Below are positions 1 through 8,303 of a stretch of 64,000 nucleotides of DNA, one piece after another. Source of the stretch: Ideonella sp. A 288 (GTDB lineage: Bacteria > Pseudomonadota > Gammaproteobacteria > Burkholderiales > Burkholderiaceae_C). Numbering within the stretch: the stretch's first letter is position 1; each line of letters begins with the position of its first letter. A model generated the notes under the pieces. The model had not been told where the DNA came from. It worked only from the letters and a program-made list of their open reading frames with translations, and made no database searches. The stretch lies in the NCBI RefSeq assembly GCF_002198735.1, contig NZ_MWLO01000158.1, positions 21,284 to 85,283 on the forward strand. Direction: 5' to 3'. The translations under genes were made by a program, and so were the position numbers.

Positions 1-234
1 GACGCCCTTCGTGGTCTTCAGGCCGACGTCTGCCACGGCATGGCACTCGATGCATCGCCCCGATGAGGCGCCGCGCCACGCGGCATGACAGGCAAAGCAG
101 TCGGTGGCGAGTTCGGCATGGCCCTTGACCAGCGGCCCGGGGCTCACCATGAGGTGCGGGTAGACGAACACCAGCGCCACCAGCACGAGCAGGTTGAGCG
201 CGATGACGGCCAGCAGGATCGGGGGCTTCTTCAT
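1..234 (-). CDS. haem c-containing cytochrome, C-terminus cut by window edge
   Basis: Only the N-terminal 78 codons are inside the window; the gene runs off the left edge. The start ATG overlaps the stop of the upstream membrane gene (ATGA), so the two are translationally coupled. A short Lys-Lys N-terminus is followed by one hydrophobic helix (about residues 5-24), an uncleaved anchor or signal. Two c-type haem sites are visible: CFACH and CIECH. The spacing suggests a small multihaem cytochrome facing the periplasm. As last gene of an operon with a flavin/2Fe-2S reductase and a cytochrome b-like protein, it is the likely terminal electron carrier. Total haem number and family cannot be judged from the fragment. 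Confidence 0.8.
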   Translation of the reverse strand, partial: MKKPPILLAVIALNLLVLVALVFVYPHLMVSPGPLVKGHAELATDCFACHAAWRGASSGRCIECHAVADVGLKTTKGV

Positions 235-815
235 TTCCAGCCCCAGAACAGGAAGATGGCCACGATGTGCGCGGTGGCCAGCACGGTGAAGGCCAGCGTG
301 ATCGGGAAGTGCACCACGCGCCACTTCTTCACCACGTCGAAGGTCAGGCTGTCCCAGTACAGCCGGTCTTCGAGGTCTGCTTCGCTGAGGCCGCGCTCAC
401 GCAGGCGCTGGCGGGCCTCTTCCATGCGCCGGCGAGAACGGTCCAGAAGGAACTTGCCGGTGAGGCCACTGCCCACGTTGATCAGCATGGCCCAGACGGC
501 CAGCCAGCCCAGGATGGCGTTGAAATGCACGCCCGCGTGCACCAGCACCAGCAGCGAGCCGAGCCAGGCCAGCGCCTCGTGCCAGCGCAGCAACTTGGCC
601 GGGTGCCCGCGCTGGATGAGCTTGCGCTTGCGCAGCGAGTAGACGGTGGACCCGAGGATCATCAACGTGCCGGGGATGCCCAGCCAGCGGCCGATCCACA
701 GCAGGTCGAAGAGGTGCAGCACGCCATCGAGGGCCAGCGCGATGAGTGCCAGCGCCACGAAGCTGCCCAGGAAGGGCAGCACCTCGTGTCGCAGGAGCCT
801 GGCGGGGGCGGGCAT
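231..815 (-). CDS. four-helix cytochrome b-like membrane protein
   Basis: A 194-residue protein with about four hydrophobic segments (near residues 15-35, 40-60, 75-115 and 170-192). Histidines sit in or next to helices in a paired arrangement (RWHEA and LVHAGVH in one region, VVHFP and TAHIV in the last helix), as expected for b-type haem ligation. A charged stretch rich in Arg and Glu (about residues 122-150) lies between helices 3 and 4. The start ATG overlaps the stop of the upstream reductase (TGATG). It probably passes electrons from the cytoplasmic reductase to the periplasmic cytochrome c encoded next. The exact family is not recognised; the haem assignment is inferred from the histidine pattern. 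Confidence 0.75.
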   Translation of the reverse strand: MPAPARLLRHEVLPFLGSFVALALIALALDGVLHLFDLLWIGRWLGIPGTLMILGSTVYSLRKRKLIQRGHPAKLLRWHEALAWLGSLLVLVHAGVHFNAILGWLAVWAMLINVGSGLTGKFLLDRSRRRMEEARQRLRERGLSEADLEDRLYWDSLTFDVVKKWRVVHFPITLAFTVLATAHIVAIFLFWGWK

Positions 816-2059
816 CAGGCCTCCAGCACCAGCGGCGACGAGGGGCGGCCCACGCACAACAGGCAGTGGCCCGGCGCCACGTCGTGGTCGGGTGCCTGGC
901 TGTACTGCACCGTGCCTTCCAGCAGGCGGGTCTCGCAGCTGCCGCAGCCGCCCGACCGGCAACCGGATTCGACCGCGATGCCGTGCCGCTCGGCAAAGTC
1001 GAGCAGCGTCGCGTCGCGCCCGTCCCAGGTGAGCGTGCGGCCCGATCGCTGGAAGCGCACCTCGACCTCGGCGGCGGCCGGCGCAGCGGCCTCGGGCGTG
1101 CCGGGCAGCTTGACGGACGCCGGACCGAACGCCTCGAAATGGATGTCGGCGACCGGCACGCCCCAGGCCGCCAGCGCGGGCACCAGCGTCTCCATCATCG
1201 CGGGCGGGCCGCAGACATAGAACTGGTGGCGCCCGTGCGGCAGCGTGCGGCGCAGCAGTTCCACGTCCACGTGCCCGCGGTGCTGGTGGTCGCGGCCGAG
1301 CACGTCGGTCTCGTCGGGACGGCTGTAGGCGATGTTCAGGCGCAGTGCCGGGTGCGCTGCCGCCATCGCCTCGATCTGAGGCTTGAAGGCATGCTCGCGG
1401 CTGTTGCGCAGGCCGTAGTAGAGGTGCACGGTGCGCTGCGGCTGCTCGGCCATGCACCAGCGCAGCATGCTCATCATCGGCGTGATGCCGATGCCCCCGC
1501 CGATCAGCACCGCGGGCACGGCCGGGTCGGCGTCGATGTGGAAGTGGCCGGCCGGGGCCTTCACGCGCAGCACGTCGCCGACCTGCACGTGGTCGTGGAA
1601 GTGGTTCGACGACAGGCCCGGCGCCACCTCGGGGTGATCCGCCGGTGCCGGCACGCGCTTGATCGTCACGCGGTAGTGCGACGGATCGGGCCGATCCGAC
1701 AGCGAGTAGCAACGCGTGATGACGCGCGGCGCCGCGCTGCCCTGCAAAGTGGGCGGCACGAGATCCAGGCTGAAGGTCAGGAACTGGCCCGGCTTGAAGG
1801 CGGGCAGCGCCTGGCCGTCGACGGGCTGCAGGTAGAACGAACACTGCGACCGCGCGGCATCCTCGAATGTGCGCTGCGAGACGCGGAACTCGCGCCATCC
1901 GGGCCAGGCGCTGGTCGACCGCGCGCCCGCCGGCGACGCGTTGGCCGGCTGGGTCGTCACCGGTGCCGCGCGCCTGCGCCACAGAGACACGCCGATGCCC
2001 ACCATCAACTGCAGCAGCAGCGCCGCCACGATCAGGCCCAGCAGTTCAATGGCGGTCAT
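815..2059 (-). CDS. FAD/NAD(P)-binding oxidoreductase with C-terminal 2Fe-2S domain
   Basis: A 414-residue protein of ferredoxin-NADP reductase type. An N-terminal transmembrane helix (about residues 5-27) anchors it. The FAD domain carries the RCYSLSD motif, followed by the NAD-binding core (LIGGGIGITPMMSM and YVCGPPAMME). The C-terminus is a plant-type 2Fe-2S ferredoxin domain with CRSGGCGSCE and a distal C-L-L-C. The domain order matches membrane reductases of the NqrF/phenol-hydroxylase reductase class. It is the first gene of a three-gene operon with a cytochrome b-like protein and a cytochrome c, so it probably feeds NAD(P)H electrons into the membrane. The final acceptor is unknown. 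The 170 bases upstream hold its likely promoter. Confidence 0.85.
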   Translation of the reverse strand: MTAIELLGLIVAALLLQLMVGIGVSLWRRRAAPVTTQPANASPAGARSTSAWPGWREFRVSQRTFEDAARSQCSFYLQPVDGQALPAFKPGQFLTFSLDLVPPTLQGSAAPRVITRCYSLSDRPDPSHYRVTIKRVPAPADHPEVAPGLSSNHFHDHVQVGDVLRVKAPAGHFHIDADPAVPAVLIGGGIGITPMMSMLRWCMAEQPQRTVHLYYGLRNSREHAFKPQIEAMAAAHPALRLNIAYSRPDETDVLGRDHQHRGHVDVELLRRTLPHGRHQFYVCGPPAMMETLVPALAAWGVPVADIHFEAFGPASVKLPGTPEAAAPAAAEVEVRFQRSGRTLTWDGRDATLLDFAERHGIAVESGCRSGGCGSCETRLLEGTVQYSQAPDHDVAPGHCLLCVGRPSSPLVLEA

Positions 2060-2229
2060 CGGTCACAGGGGCATCTTGGGATCGTGTCCGTCGGCGCAGC
2101 GCCAGCGGATTCCATGCATTCTGAGTGGGCGTCGCCGGCATCCGCTTGAGGGCCATCAACGAGTGGGCCGCGAGCGCCGCGTGCTCAGAAAACCTTAAGC
2201 TGCGGTGTCGGCGCCCCCTCGGCGGGCGT

Positions 2230-4971
2230 TCATGGCCGGGCGGGCTCCCCGGTCTCGCGCCGCCCCGCCCGCAGGCCGCGCCGCCGCACCCACTTGATGC
2301 CTTCGAACCAGAGCACGCTCAGCAGGCCCAATGCGCAGGCCGCGGCAAGTTCGTGGGCCGGCAAAGGGGCGAAGCGCAGCACGCCCACGGCCCAGGGCAC
2401 GTAGAGCGCGGCCAGCAACAAGGCCAAGGCCAGGCCGATGACCACCCACAGCGTCGTGTTCGGCGTGCGCAGCGTCGCCCACAGCGAGCGCGTGGCCGAG
2501 CGGTTGGACAGGATGAGCGCCAGGTTGCCCACCACCAGCGTGGCGAACGCGAAGGCCCGGGCCTCCGCCTCGGGGATCCGCGGGCTGGCCCAGGCGAACG
2601 CGGCCAGCACCACAGCCAGCACGCCCAGGCCCTGCACCAGCGCCAGCCACAGCGTGGCGCCACCGAACAGCGGCGCGGCGGCGTCCCGCGGTGGGCGCTG
2701 CATCAGGTCGCGCTCGGCGGGCTCGTTCTCGAACGCGACCGAGCAGGCCGGGTCGATGATGAGCTCGAGCAGGGCGATGTGCATCGGGTACAGCAGGGCG
2801 GGCCAGCCGAACAGCACCGGCAGCAGCGCCATGCCGGCAATCGGCACGTGCACCGCCAGGATGTACGACATGGCCTTGCGCAGGTTGTCGAAGATGCGGC
2901 GCCCCAGGCGCACCGCGGCCACGATGGACGCGAAGTTGTCGTCGATCAGCACCAGCGACGCCGACTCGCGGGCCACGTCGGTGCCGCGCCCGCCCATCGC
3001 CACGCCCACGTGCGCGGCGCGCAGCGCGGGGGCGTCGTTCACACCGTCGCCGGTCATCGCGACGATGTCGCCGCGGGCCTTCAGGGCCTGCACGATGCGC
3101 AGCTTCTGATCGGGTGCGATGCGCGCGCAGACGCTGACGGTGGCCATGCGCTCGCGCAGCGCGTCGTCGCCGAGCGTGGCGATCTCGTCGCCGGACAGCA
3201 ACTCGACATCGCGCCCGGCCGGCGCCGCCGCGCCCGGCAGGCCGGTGAGCCCGGCCGCCCCCACCGCACCCCGCAGGCCGGTGAGCCCAGCCTGGTGCGC
3301 GATGGCGCGCGCCGTGGCCGGGTAGTCGCCGGTGATCATGACCACGCGGATGCCGGCGGCACGGCACTCGGCCACCGCGGCAGGCACTTCCGGACGCACG
3401 GGGTCCGCCAGGCCCAGCAGGCCGATGAACTCGAAGTCGAAGTCGTGCTCGGTCGCCGGCCAGTCCTGCCCGGTGAAGGTGCCGCGCGCCACCGCCAGCA
3501 CGCGCAGCCCCTCGGCGGCCAGTTCGTCGACCACGCGGGCGATGTGCGCCGCCTGCGTGGGATCGAGGTGGCACAGGTCGACCACCGCCTCCGGCGCGCC
3601 CTTGGCGGCCACCGTCTGCACCCCGTCGGCCGACGACGCCCACACGTGCGACATCGCGCGCAGCGCCGGGCTGAGCGCATAGGTCTGCACCAGGCGCCAG
3701 TCGCGGTGCAGGTGCTCGGTGTCGGCCAGGAAGCGCTGGCCGAGTTCGTGGAAGGCCTTTTCCATCGGGTCGAAGGGATCGACCACGCTGGCCAGGATGG
3801 CCACTTCCACCAGCGCGTGGAAGGGTTCGGGCAACGGGCCATCGGTCAGCGAATCCAGCGCCTGGCGGTCGCCCAGGTCGGCGCCGCCCGCGGCCAGGTG
3901 CGTCACCGTCATGCGGTTGCCGGTGAGCGTGCCGGTCTTGTCGCTGCACAGCACGGTGGTGGCGCCCAGCGTCTCGATGGCGTTGATGCGCCGGGTGAGC
4001 ACGCCTTCCTTCGACAGCCGGCGCGCGCCGAGGGCCGGGAACACGGTGAGCACCACCGGGTACTCCTCGGGCAGCATGGCCATCGCCAGCGCGATGCCGG
4101 CCAGCAGCGCCTGCAGCCAGTCGCCCTTGAGCAAGCCGTGCACCACCACCAGCGCCAAGCTCAGCGCCAGGGCCAGCAGGGCCAGGTTGCGCACCAGCCG
4201 GGCGGTCTGCTTCTGCAGCGGCGAGCGCTCGTTCTCCACCGTGCCCAGCGCGGTGCCGATGCGGCCGATCTCGCTGCGCGCGCCGGTGGCCGTCACGCTC
4301 GCCAGCGCATGGCCCTGAACGATCAGCGTGCCGGCGTAGACCCTCGGCAGGTCGTCGCCGCCGGGCGGCACCCGGGCCGCGTCCACCGGGCCGGCCGCGG
4401 CGGCCAGTTCGGCCGGCAGCGCCAGGCGCTTGCCGACCGGAACGGCCTCGCCCGTCAACAGCGATTCGTCGGCACGGACGCCGTCGGCCGACACCAGCAG
4501 GGCATCGGCCGGCACGCGGTCGCCTTCGCTCAGCTTCAGCAGGTCGCCGCACACCACGTCGCGCCCGGCGATGCGCTGCGGCTGGCCATCGCGGATGACC
4601 AGCGCGCGCGGGCTGGTGAGATCCCTCAGCGCCTCGATGGCACGCTCGGTCTTGCCTTCCTGGTACAGGGTGAGCGCCAGGGTGACGAGCACGAAGCCGA
4701 AGAGCGTCAGGCCCTCCTGCAGGTCGCCGAACACCAGGTACAGGGTGCCCGCGGCCAGCAGCAGCAGGAACATCGGCTCGCGGACCGTCTCGGCAGCGAT
4801 CGTCAGCAGGCTGCGATGCTGTCCGCCGGGCAGCGCATTGGGCCCGTCGGCGGCCAGGCGCCGGGCGGCCTCGGCGGCGGTCAGCCCCGACACCGCGCCG
4901 TCCGCGCCCGGCGTCATCGCAGGGTCGGGCTGCCTGCTGCGCGCGGCGGTGCCGGCTGGGGTGGTGGCCAT
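2230..4971 (-). CDS. P-type cation-transporting ATPase
   Basis: A 913-residue P-type ATPase that couples ATP hydrolysis to cation transport across the inner membrane. Visible elements in order: N-terminal cation ATPase domain, actuator motif TGE (173-175), PEEYP in the M4 transport helix (301-305), phosphorylation motif DKTGT (344-348), nucleotide-binding KGAPE (458-462), hinge GDGVNDAP (641-648) and a C-terminal six-helix membrane domain. No N-terminal heavy-metal CxxC domain is seen and M4 lacks a CPC motif, which argues against copper/zinc pumps and for the P2/P3 (Ca, Mg or related) groups. The ion cannot be assigned. A short duplicated stretch (LTGLRGA/LTGLPGA, about 563-580) lies in the P domain. 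It is monocistronic as far as visible. Confidence 0.9.
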   Translation of the reverse strand: MATTPAGTAARSRQPDPAMTPGADGAVSGLTAAEAARRLAADGPNALPGGQHRSLLTIAAETVREPMFLLLLAAGTLYLVFGDLQEGLTLFGFVLVTLALTLYQEGKTERAIEALRDLTSPRALVIRDGQPQRIAGRDVVCGDLLKLSEGDRVPADALLVSADGVRADESLLTGEAVPVGKRLALPAELAAAAGPVDAARVPPGGDDLPRVYAGTLIVQGHALASVTATGARSEIGRIGTALGTVENERSPLQKQTARLVRNLALLALALSLALVVVHGLLKGDWLQALLAGIALAMAMLPEEYPVVLTVFPALGARRLSKEGVLTRRINAIETLGATTVLCSDKTGTLTGNRMTVTHLAAGGADLGDRQALDSLTDGPLPEPFHALVEVAILASVVDPFDPMEKAFHELGQRFLADTEHLHRDWRLVQTYALSPALRAMSHVWASSADGVQTVAAKGAPEAVVDLCHLDPTQAAHIARVVDELAAEGLRVLAVARGTFTGQDWPATEHDFDFEFIGLLGLADPVRPEVPAAVAECRAAGIRVVMITGDYPATARAIAHQAGLTGLRGAVGAAGLTGLPGAAAPAGRDVELLSGDEIATLGDDALRERMATVSVCARIAPDQKLRIVQALKARGDIVAMTGDGVNDAPALRAAHVGVAMGGRGTDVARESASLVLIDDNFASIVAAVRLGRRIFDNLRKAMSYILAVHVPIAGMALLPVLFGWPALLYPMHIALLELIIDPACSVAFENEPAERDLMQRPPRDAAAPLFGGATLWLALVQGLGVLAVVLAAFAWASPRIPEAEARAFAFATLVVGNLALILSNRSATRSLWATLRTPNTTLWVVIGLALALLLAALYVPWAVGVLRFAPLPAHELAAACALGLLSVLWFEGIKWVRRRGLRAGRRETGEPARP

Positions 4972-5303
4972 GTCCGGGCCTGATCGGCCTGCTCCTTTCG
5001 GTCGAGCCTATGGGCATACGCGATGCGGGTCTGTGCGGTTGCGAACCCGTGTCTCGGTGCGTTCCGGTGCGGTGCGCCCTCGGGCATGCCGACAGCATGG
5101 CGTCTGCACACCAAGGCGGGTTGACATGCCGACCCAGCCGGAGTGCCGTTTCATTGACGTGCCGCAACGCTGCATGCGCTTGGGCCCCGGGCCACCGGCA
5201 GACCGGCGGATCAACACCTGGATCGGCCGCCAGTTCGAGTGTTCAGTCGCAGCGGCCGGGCGCGATAATCGACACGCGTTCGGGGGCACCTGCGGAGGTG
5301 GCA
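4972..5303. other. intergenic region between divergent genes
   Basis: This 332-base stretch separates the ATPase (leftward) from the binding-protein gene (rightward) and must hold both promoters. Open frames crossing it have no start context or recognisable protein features. A GGAGG ribosome-binding site at 5294-5298 serves the gene at 5304. A TTGACA hexamer lies at 5121-5126 and a GATAAT hexamer at 5264-5269, but neither has a convincing partner at normal spacing, so no promoter is called. Confidence 0.4.
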
Positions 5304-6092
5304 ATGTTTCCAGGGCAGTGGCATTTCGGGCTGTTGCTGATGGCGGCACTGGCAGCGCCCGTGGCGGCGCAATGCACCCGGGTCGTCTTCTCGGCCAACC
5401 CCGATTACCCGCCCTACCACTGGGCCGAGGGCGACCGCATCGTCGGCGCCAGCGTCGCGCTCACCGGCCGCATCCTCGACGAGATGGGGGTGCGCTGGGA
5501 GGCCCGCTTCGTCGGGCCCTGGCCGCGCGTGCTGAAGTCCGCCGAGTACGGCGAGATCGACCTGGTCGTGAGCCTGAAACCCACTCCCGAGCGCGAGGTC
5601 TACCTCGACTTCACGCGCTCCCCGTCCTTTCCCAACCCGATGGCATTGTTCGCCGCCCGCGCCCGACCGTTGAAGTTCGACGGTCCGGACGATCTGGTGG
5701 GCAAGCGAGGCGGGCGCAGTGCCGGTGACCGCTTCGGCGACGACTTCGATCGCTTTGCGGAAACGCACCTGACGCTGGAGGACGTGGACAGCCTGGAGGT
5801 CAACTTCAACAAGCTGGCCGCCGGTCGCATCGACTATGTGGTGACCGGCCTGTACACCGGCCGCGCACACCTGATGCGGGCCGGCCAGTCCGAGCGCATC
5901 GCACCGTTGCCGCGTCTGGTCAATGAAGGCTTCATCCACCATGGCTTCTCGCGCCGCAGCCCCTGCGCGTCGCTGGTCACGGCCGTGGATGCCCGGCTCG
6001 CCGCCGCCCAGCGCAGCGGGCTGGCCGCGCGGCTGCTGGAAGAAGCCCTGCTGCAGTGGCAGCGCAGCGCCGCGAAAGGGGCCCGTCCGTGA
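5304..6092 (+). CDS. periplasmic solute-binding protein, family 3 type
   Basis: A 262-residue protein with a cleavable signal peptide (cut near residue 20, after VAAQ) and the bacterial extracellular solute-binding protein family 3 fold: an early FSANPDYPPYHW segment, a central GEIDLVVSLKPTPER segment, and a late NFNKLAAGRIDYVV segment, all typical of amino-acid-type binding lobes. ATG 5304 was chosen because GGAGG lies 5 bases upstream and the signal peptide begins there. No ABC permease is adjacent. The stop overlaps the GTG start of a diguanylate cyclase gene, which suggests a sensory role, delivering a ligand signal to the cyclase, rather than transport. The ligand is unknown. Confidence 0.8.
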   Translation: MFPGQWHFGLLLMAALAAPVAAQCTRVVFSANPDYPPYHWAEGDRIVGASVALTGRILDEMGVRWEARFVGPWPRVLKSAEYGEIDLVVSLKPTPEREVYLDFTRSPSFPNPMALFAARARPLKFDGPDDLVGKRGGRSAGDRFGDDFDRFAETHLTLEDVDSLEVNFNKLAAGRIDYVVTGLYTGRAHLMRAGQSERIAPLPRLVNEGFIHHGFSRRSPCASLVTAVDARLAAAQRSGLAARLLEEALLQWQRSAAKGARP

Positions 6093-8278
6093 GGCCCATC
6101 AGGCGGTCGCGCGCCGAGGGGCGCCTGGCGATCCGGCAGGCCGTGATCGTGGCGCTGATCGGCCTGGTGCTGGGCCTGGCCTTCAGCGCGCTGCAGGTCA
6201 GCCGCGACTACAAGGCCTCGGAAGAAGACGAGCGGCGCGACATCGAGCAGATGCTCGCCGTCACGCGAGAGCCCGCGGCGCAGGCCGCCTACCACCTCAA
6301 TGCGCAGGCGGCCGCCGTCGTCGTGCAGGGCGCGCTGTCGTTCGCGCCGGTGCGCGAGGTGGTGCTGCGCAACGACTTCGGCGAGACGCTGGCCGACGGC
6401 CACAAGGACAAGGGGACTGCCGATGCGGGCGCCTGGTGGACCCGCTACGTGCCCCCCAACCAGGAGTACCGCCTGCCGCTGACCTACGGCCCCACCGGCA
6501 AGCGGGTCGGCGAGTTGCTGGTCGTGACCGGCCGCGGACCGCGGGTCGAGCGCTTCCTGCAGAACGTCTGGCGCGATGTGGTCCTGTCGGTGGTGAGCAG
6601 CCTGGTCGTGGCGCTGGCGCTCGGCGTGTGGTTCTACGCGTCGCTGACGCGGCCGCTGATGGCGATCGCGCAGCGCATCCGCGATGGCTCCGCCGGGGAC
6701 GAGCCCGCGGCCATCGCCGAGTTCGACCGCGCCGACGAGATCGGCGAGATCGCGGCGGCCTTCGAGCGCTACGAGCAGGAGGCCCGAGAGCGCACGCGCA
6801 ACATCGAGGCCGCCGCCGCCGCGCTGGCCGCCAGCGAGTTGCGCCACCGGCGCATCGTCGAAACGGCCGGCGAAGGCGTGTGGCAGGTCGACCAGCAGGG
6901 CACGACGACACTGGCCAACGAGGCCATGGCGCAGATGCTGGGCACCACCGCGGCGGCGCTGCACGGCCGCTCGATGTTCGACTTCATGGACGAGGACGGC
7001 CGGCGCACCGCCACCGAGCTGTTCTTCGGCCTGCGCAGCGGCGGCAGCGTGCGACACGAGTTCCGCTTCGTGCGCACCGACGGCAGCGAGCTGTGGGCCG
7101 AGGTTTCGACCTGCCTGATCACCGAGCCCGACGGGCGCCACGCCGGCGCGCTGGCGATGGTCACCAACGCCACCGAACGCCGGCGGCGCGACGACGAACT
7201 GCGCGCATCCAACGCCCAGCTGCGGGCGATGGTCGGCGACCTCGAGCGGCACAAGCAGGACATGGCGCAGATCTCCGAGCTGAACGAGCTGCTGCAATCG
7301 GCGCGCACCGAGGCCGAGGCCTTCGAGGTGATCCGCGCCGTGGGGTCGCGGCTGTTCGCCGGCGGCTCTGGCGCGCTGTCGATGGTCGGCCGCGGCGACG
7401 CGAACGAGATGACGCGGGTCGGCGAGTGGGGCACACCCACCATGTTGCCACCCCGCTGCGAGCGCGAATCCTGCTGGGCGATCCGGCGTGGCGGCCCGCA
7501 CCTGCAGTCGCCAGGGCACGGCCTGCACTGCGCCCACGACAGCGTCGGGGAAATCGGCCGGCTGCTGTGCACGCCGCTGTACGTCGAAGGCCAGTTGCTG
7601 GGCGTGCTGCAGGTGGCCGACGACGTGGCGGCCGGGAACGAACCGCTCGACGATGCGCTGCGGCGGCGGGCCGAGCTCTTCGGCGAGGTGATCAAGCTGG
7701 GCCTGTCGAACCTGCGGCTTCGCGACAGCCTGCGCGAGCAGGCCCTGCACGACGCGCTCACCGGATTGCCGAACCGGCGCCTGTTCGACGAGGCGTTGCC
7801 GCGCGAGCTGGCGCGCTGCACCCGCTCGGGGCAAGCGCTGACCTTGGCGGTCGTCGACATCGACCACTTCAAGCACTTCAACGACACCTACGGGCACGAC
7901 ATGGGCGACCGCGTGCTGCGTGCGGTGGCGTCGACGCTGATGCGCAGCATCCGCTCGGGCGACCTGGCCTGCCGCTATGGCGGCGATGAGTTCCTGTGCC
8001 TGCTCGTCGGCACCACGGCCGCCGAGGCGCAGGCGCGCTTTTCAGAGCTGCTGGCCCAGGGCCGCGTGGGTGACGGCCTGGGGGGCGATGCGATGCCGGA
8101 GCCGGTGACCTTCACCATCGGCCTGGCCAGTGCCCCCGAATCCGGCACCGAGGCCAAGGCCTTGCTGCGCGCGGCCGATGCCGCGCTGTACGCGGCGAAG
8201 GCGCGCGGGCGCCACTGCATCGAGGTGGCTGCATCGCAGCGCCCCGACGTCAAGCCGGCCCCGGCCACCGTGACGTGA
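6089..8278 (+). CDS. membrane diguanylate cyclase (HAMP-PAS-GAF-GGDEF)
   Basis: Makes cyclic di-GMP from two GTP. With the GTG start at 6089 the protein has 729 residues; this start overlaps the previous stop (GTGA) and has an AAAGGGG ribosome-binding site, whereas ATG 6056 has none. Order of parts: transmembrane helix (about 17-38), periplasmic sensor segment of about 130 residues, second helix, HAMP linker, PAS (about 245-365), GAF (about 405-550) with a Cys/His-rich CESCWAIRRG-type segment, and GGDEF domain. The active site is GGDEF at 631-635, preceded by RSGD, an intact inhibitory I-site. Both catalytic and feedback residues are present, so an active, product-inhibited enzyme is expected. 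Its input is probably the coupled binding protein. Confidence 0.9.
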   Translation: MRPIRRSRAEGRLAIRQAVIVALIGLVLGLAFSALQVSRDYKASEEDERRDIEQMLAVTREPAAQAAYHLNAQAAAVVVQGALSFAPVREVVLRNDFGETLADGHKDKGTADAGAWWTRYVPPNQEYRLPLTYGPTGKRVGELLVVTGRGPRVERFLQNVWRDVVLSVVSSLVVALALGVWFYASLTRPLMAIAQRIRDGSAGDEPAAIAEFDRADEIGEIAAAFERYEQEARERTRNIEAAAAALAASELRHRRIVETAGEGVWQVDQQGTTTLANEAMAQMLGTTAAALHGRSMFDFMDEDGRRTATELFFGLRSGGSVRHEFRFVRTDGSELWAEVSTCLITEPDGRHAGALAMVTNATERRRRDDELRASNAQLRAMVGDLERHKQDMAQISELNELLQSARTEAEAFEVIRAVGSRLFAGGSGALSMVGRGDANEMTRVGEWGTPTMLPPRCERESCWAIRRGGPHLQSPGHGLHCAHDSVGEIGRLLCTPLYVEGQLLGVLQVADDVAAGNEPLDDALRRRAELFGEVIKLGLSNLRLRDSLREQALHDALTGLPNRRLFDEALPRELARCTRSGQALTLAVVDIDHFKHFNDTYGHDMGDRVLRAVASTLMRSIRSGDLACRYGGDEFLCLLVGTTAAEAQARFSELLAQGRVGDGLGGDAMPEPVTFTIGLASAPESGTEAKALLRAADAALYAAKARGRHCIEVAASQRPDVKPAPATVT

Positions 8279-8299
8279 CGCCGGATCGCGTCACGTCAC
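8270..8299. terminator. 11-bp perfect inverted repeat between convergent genes
   Basis: GTGACGTGACG (8270-8280) and CGTCACGTCAC (8289-8299) form a perfect stem with an 8-base loop. It overlaps the stop codon of the cyclase gene and ends just before the stop of the convergent gene at 8304. There is no T-run, so it fits a bidirectional stem-type terminator or 3' stabiliser. Confidence 0.6.
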
Positions 8300-8303
8300 C
8301 CCG

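Noticed and set aside
2125..4983. Very long plus-strand open frame opposite the P-type ATPase
   Set aside because: It is Gln/Arg/His-rich with no domains and mirrors the ATPase gene, a known effect of high G+C on the opposite strand.
5834..7897. Long minus-strand open frame opposite the binding protein and cyclase
   Set aside because: The composition is repetitive Gln/Arg/His/Gly without motifs, while the plus strand carries clear PAS, GAF and GGDEF domains.
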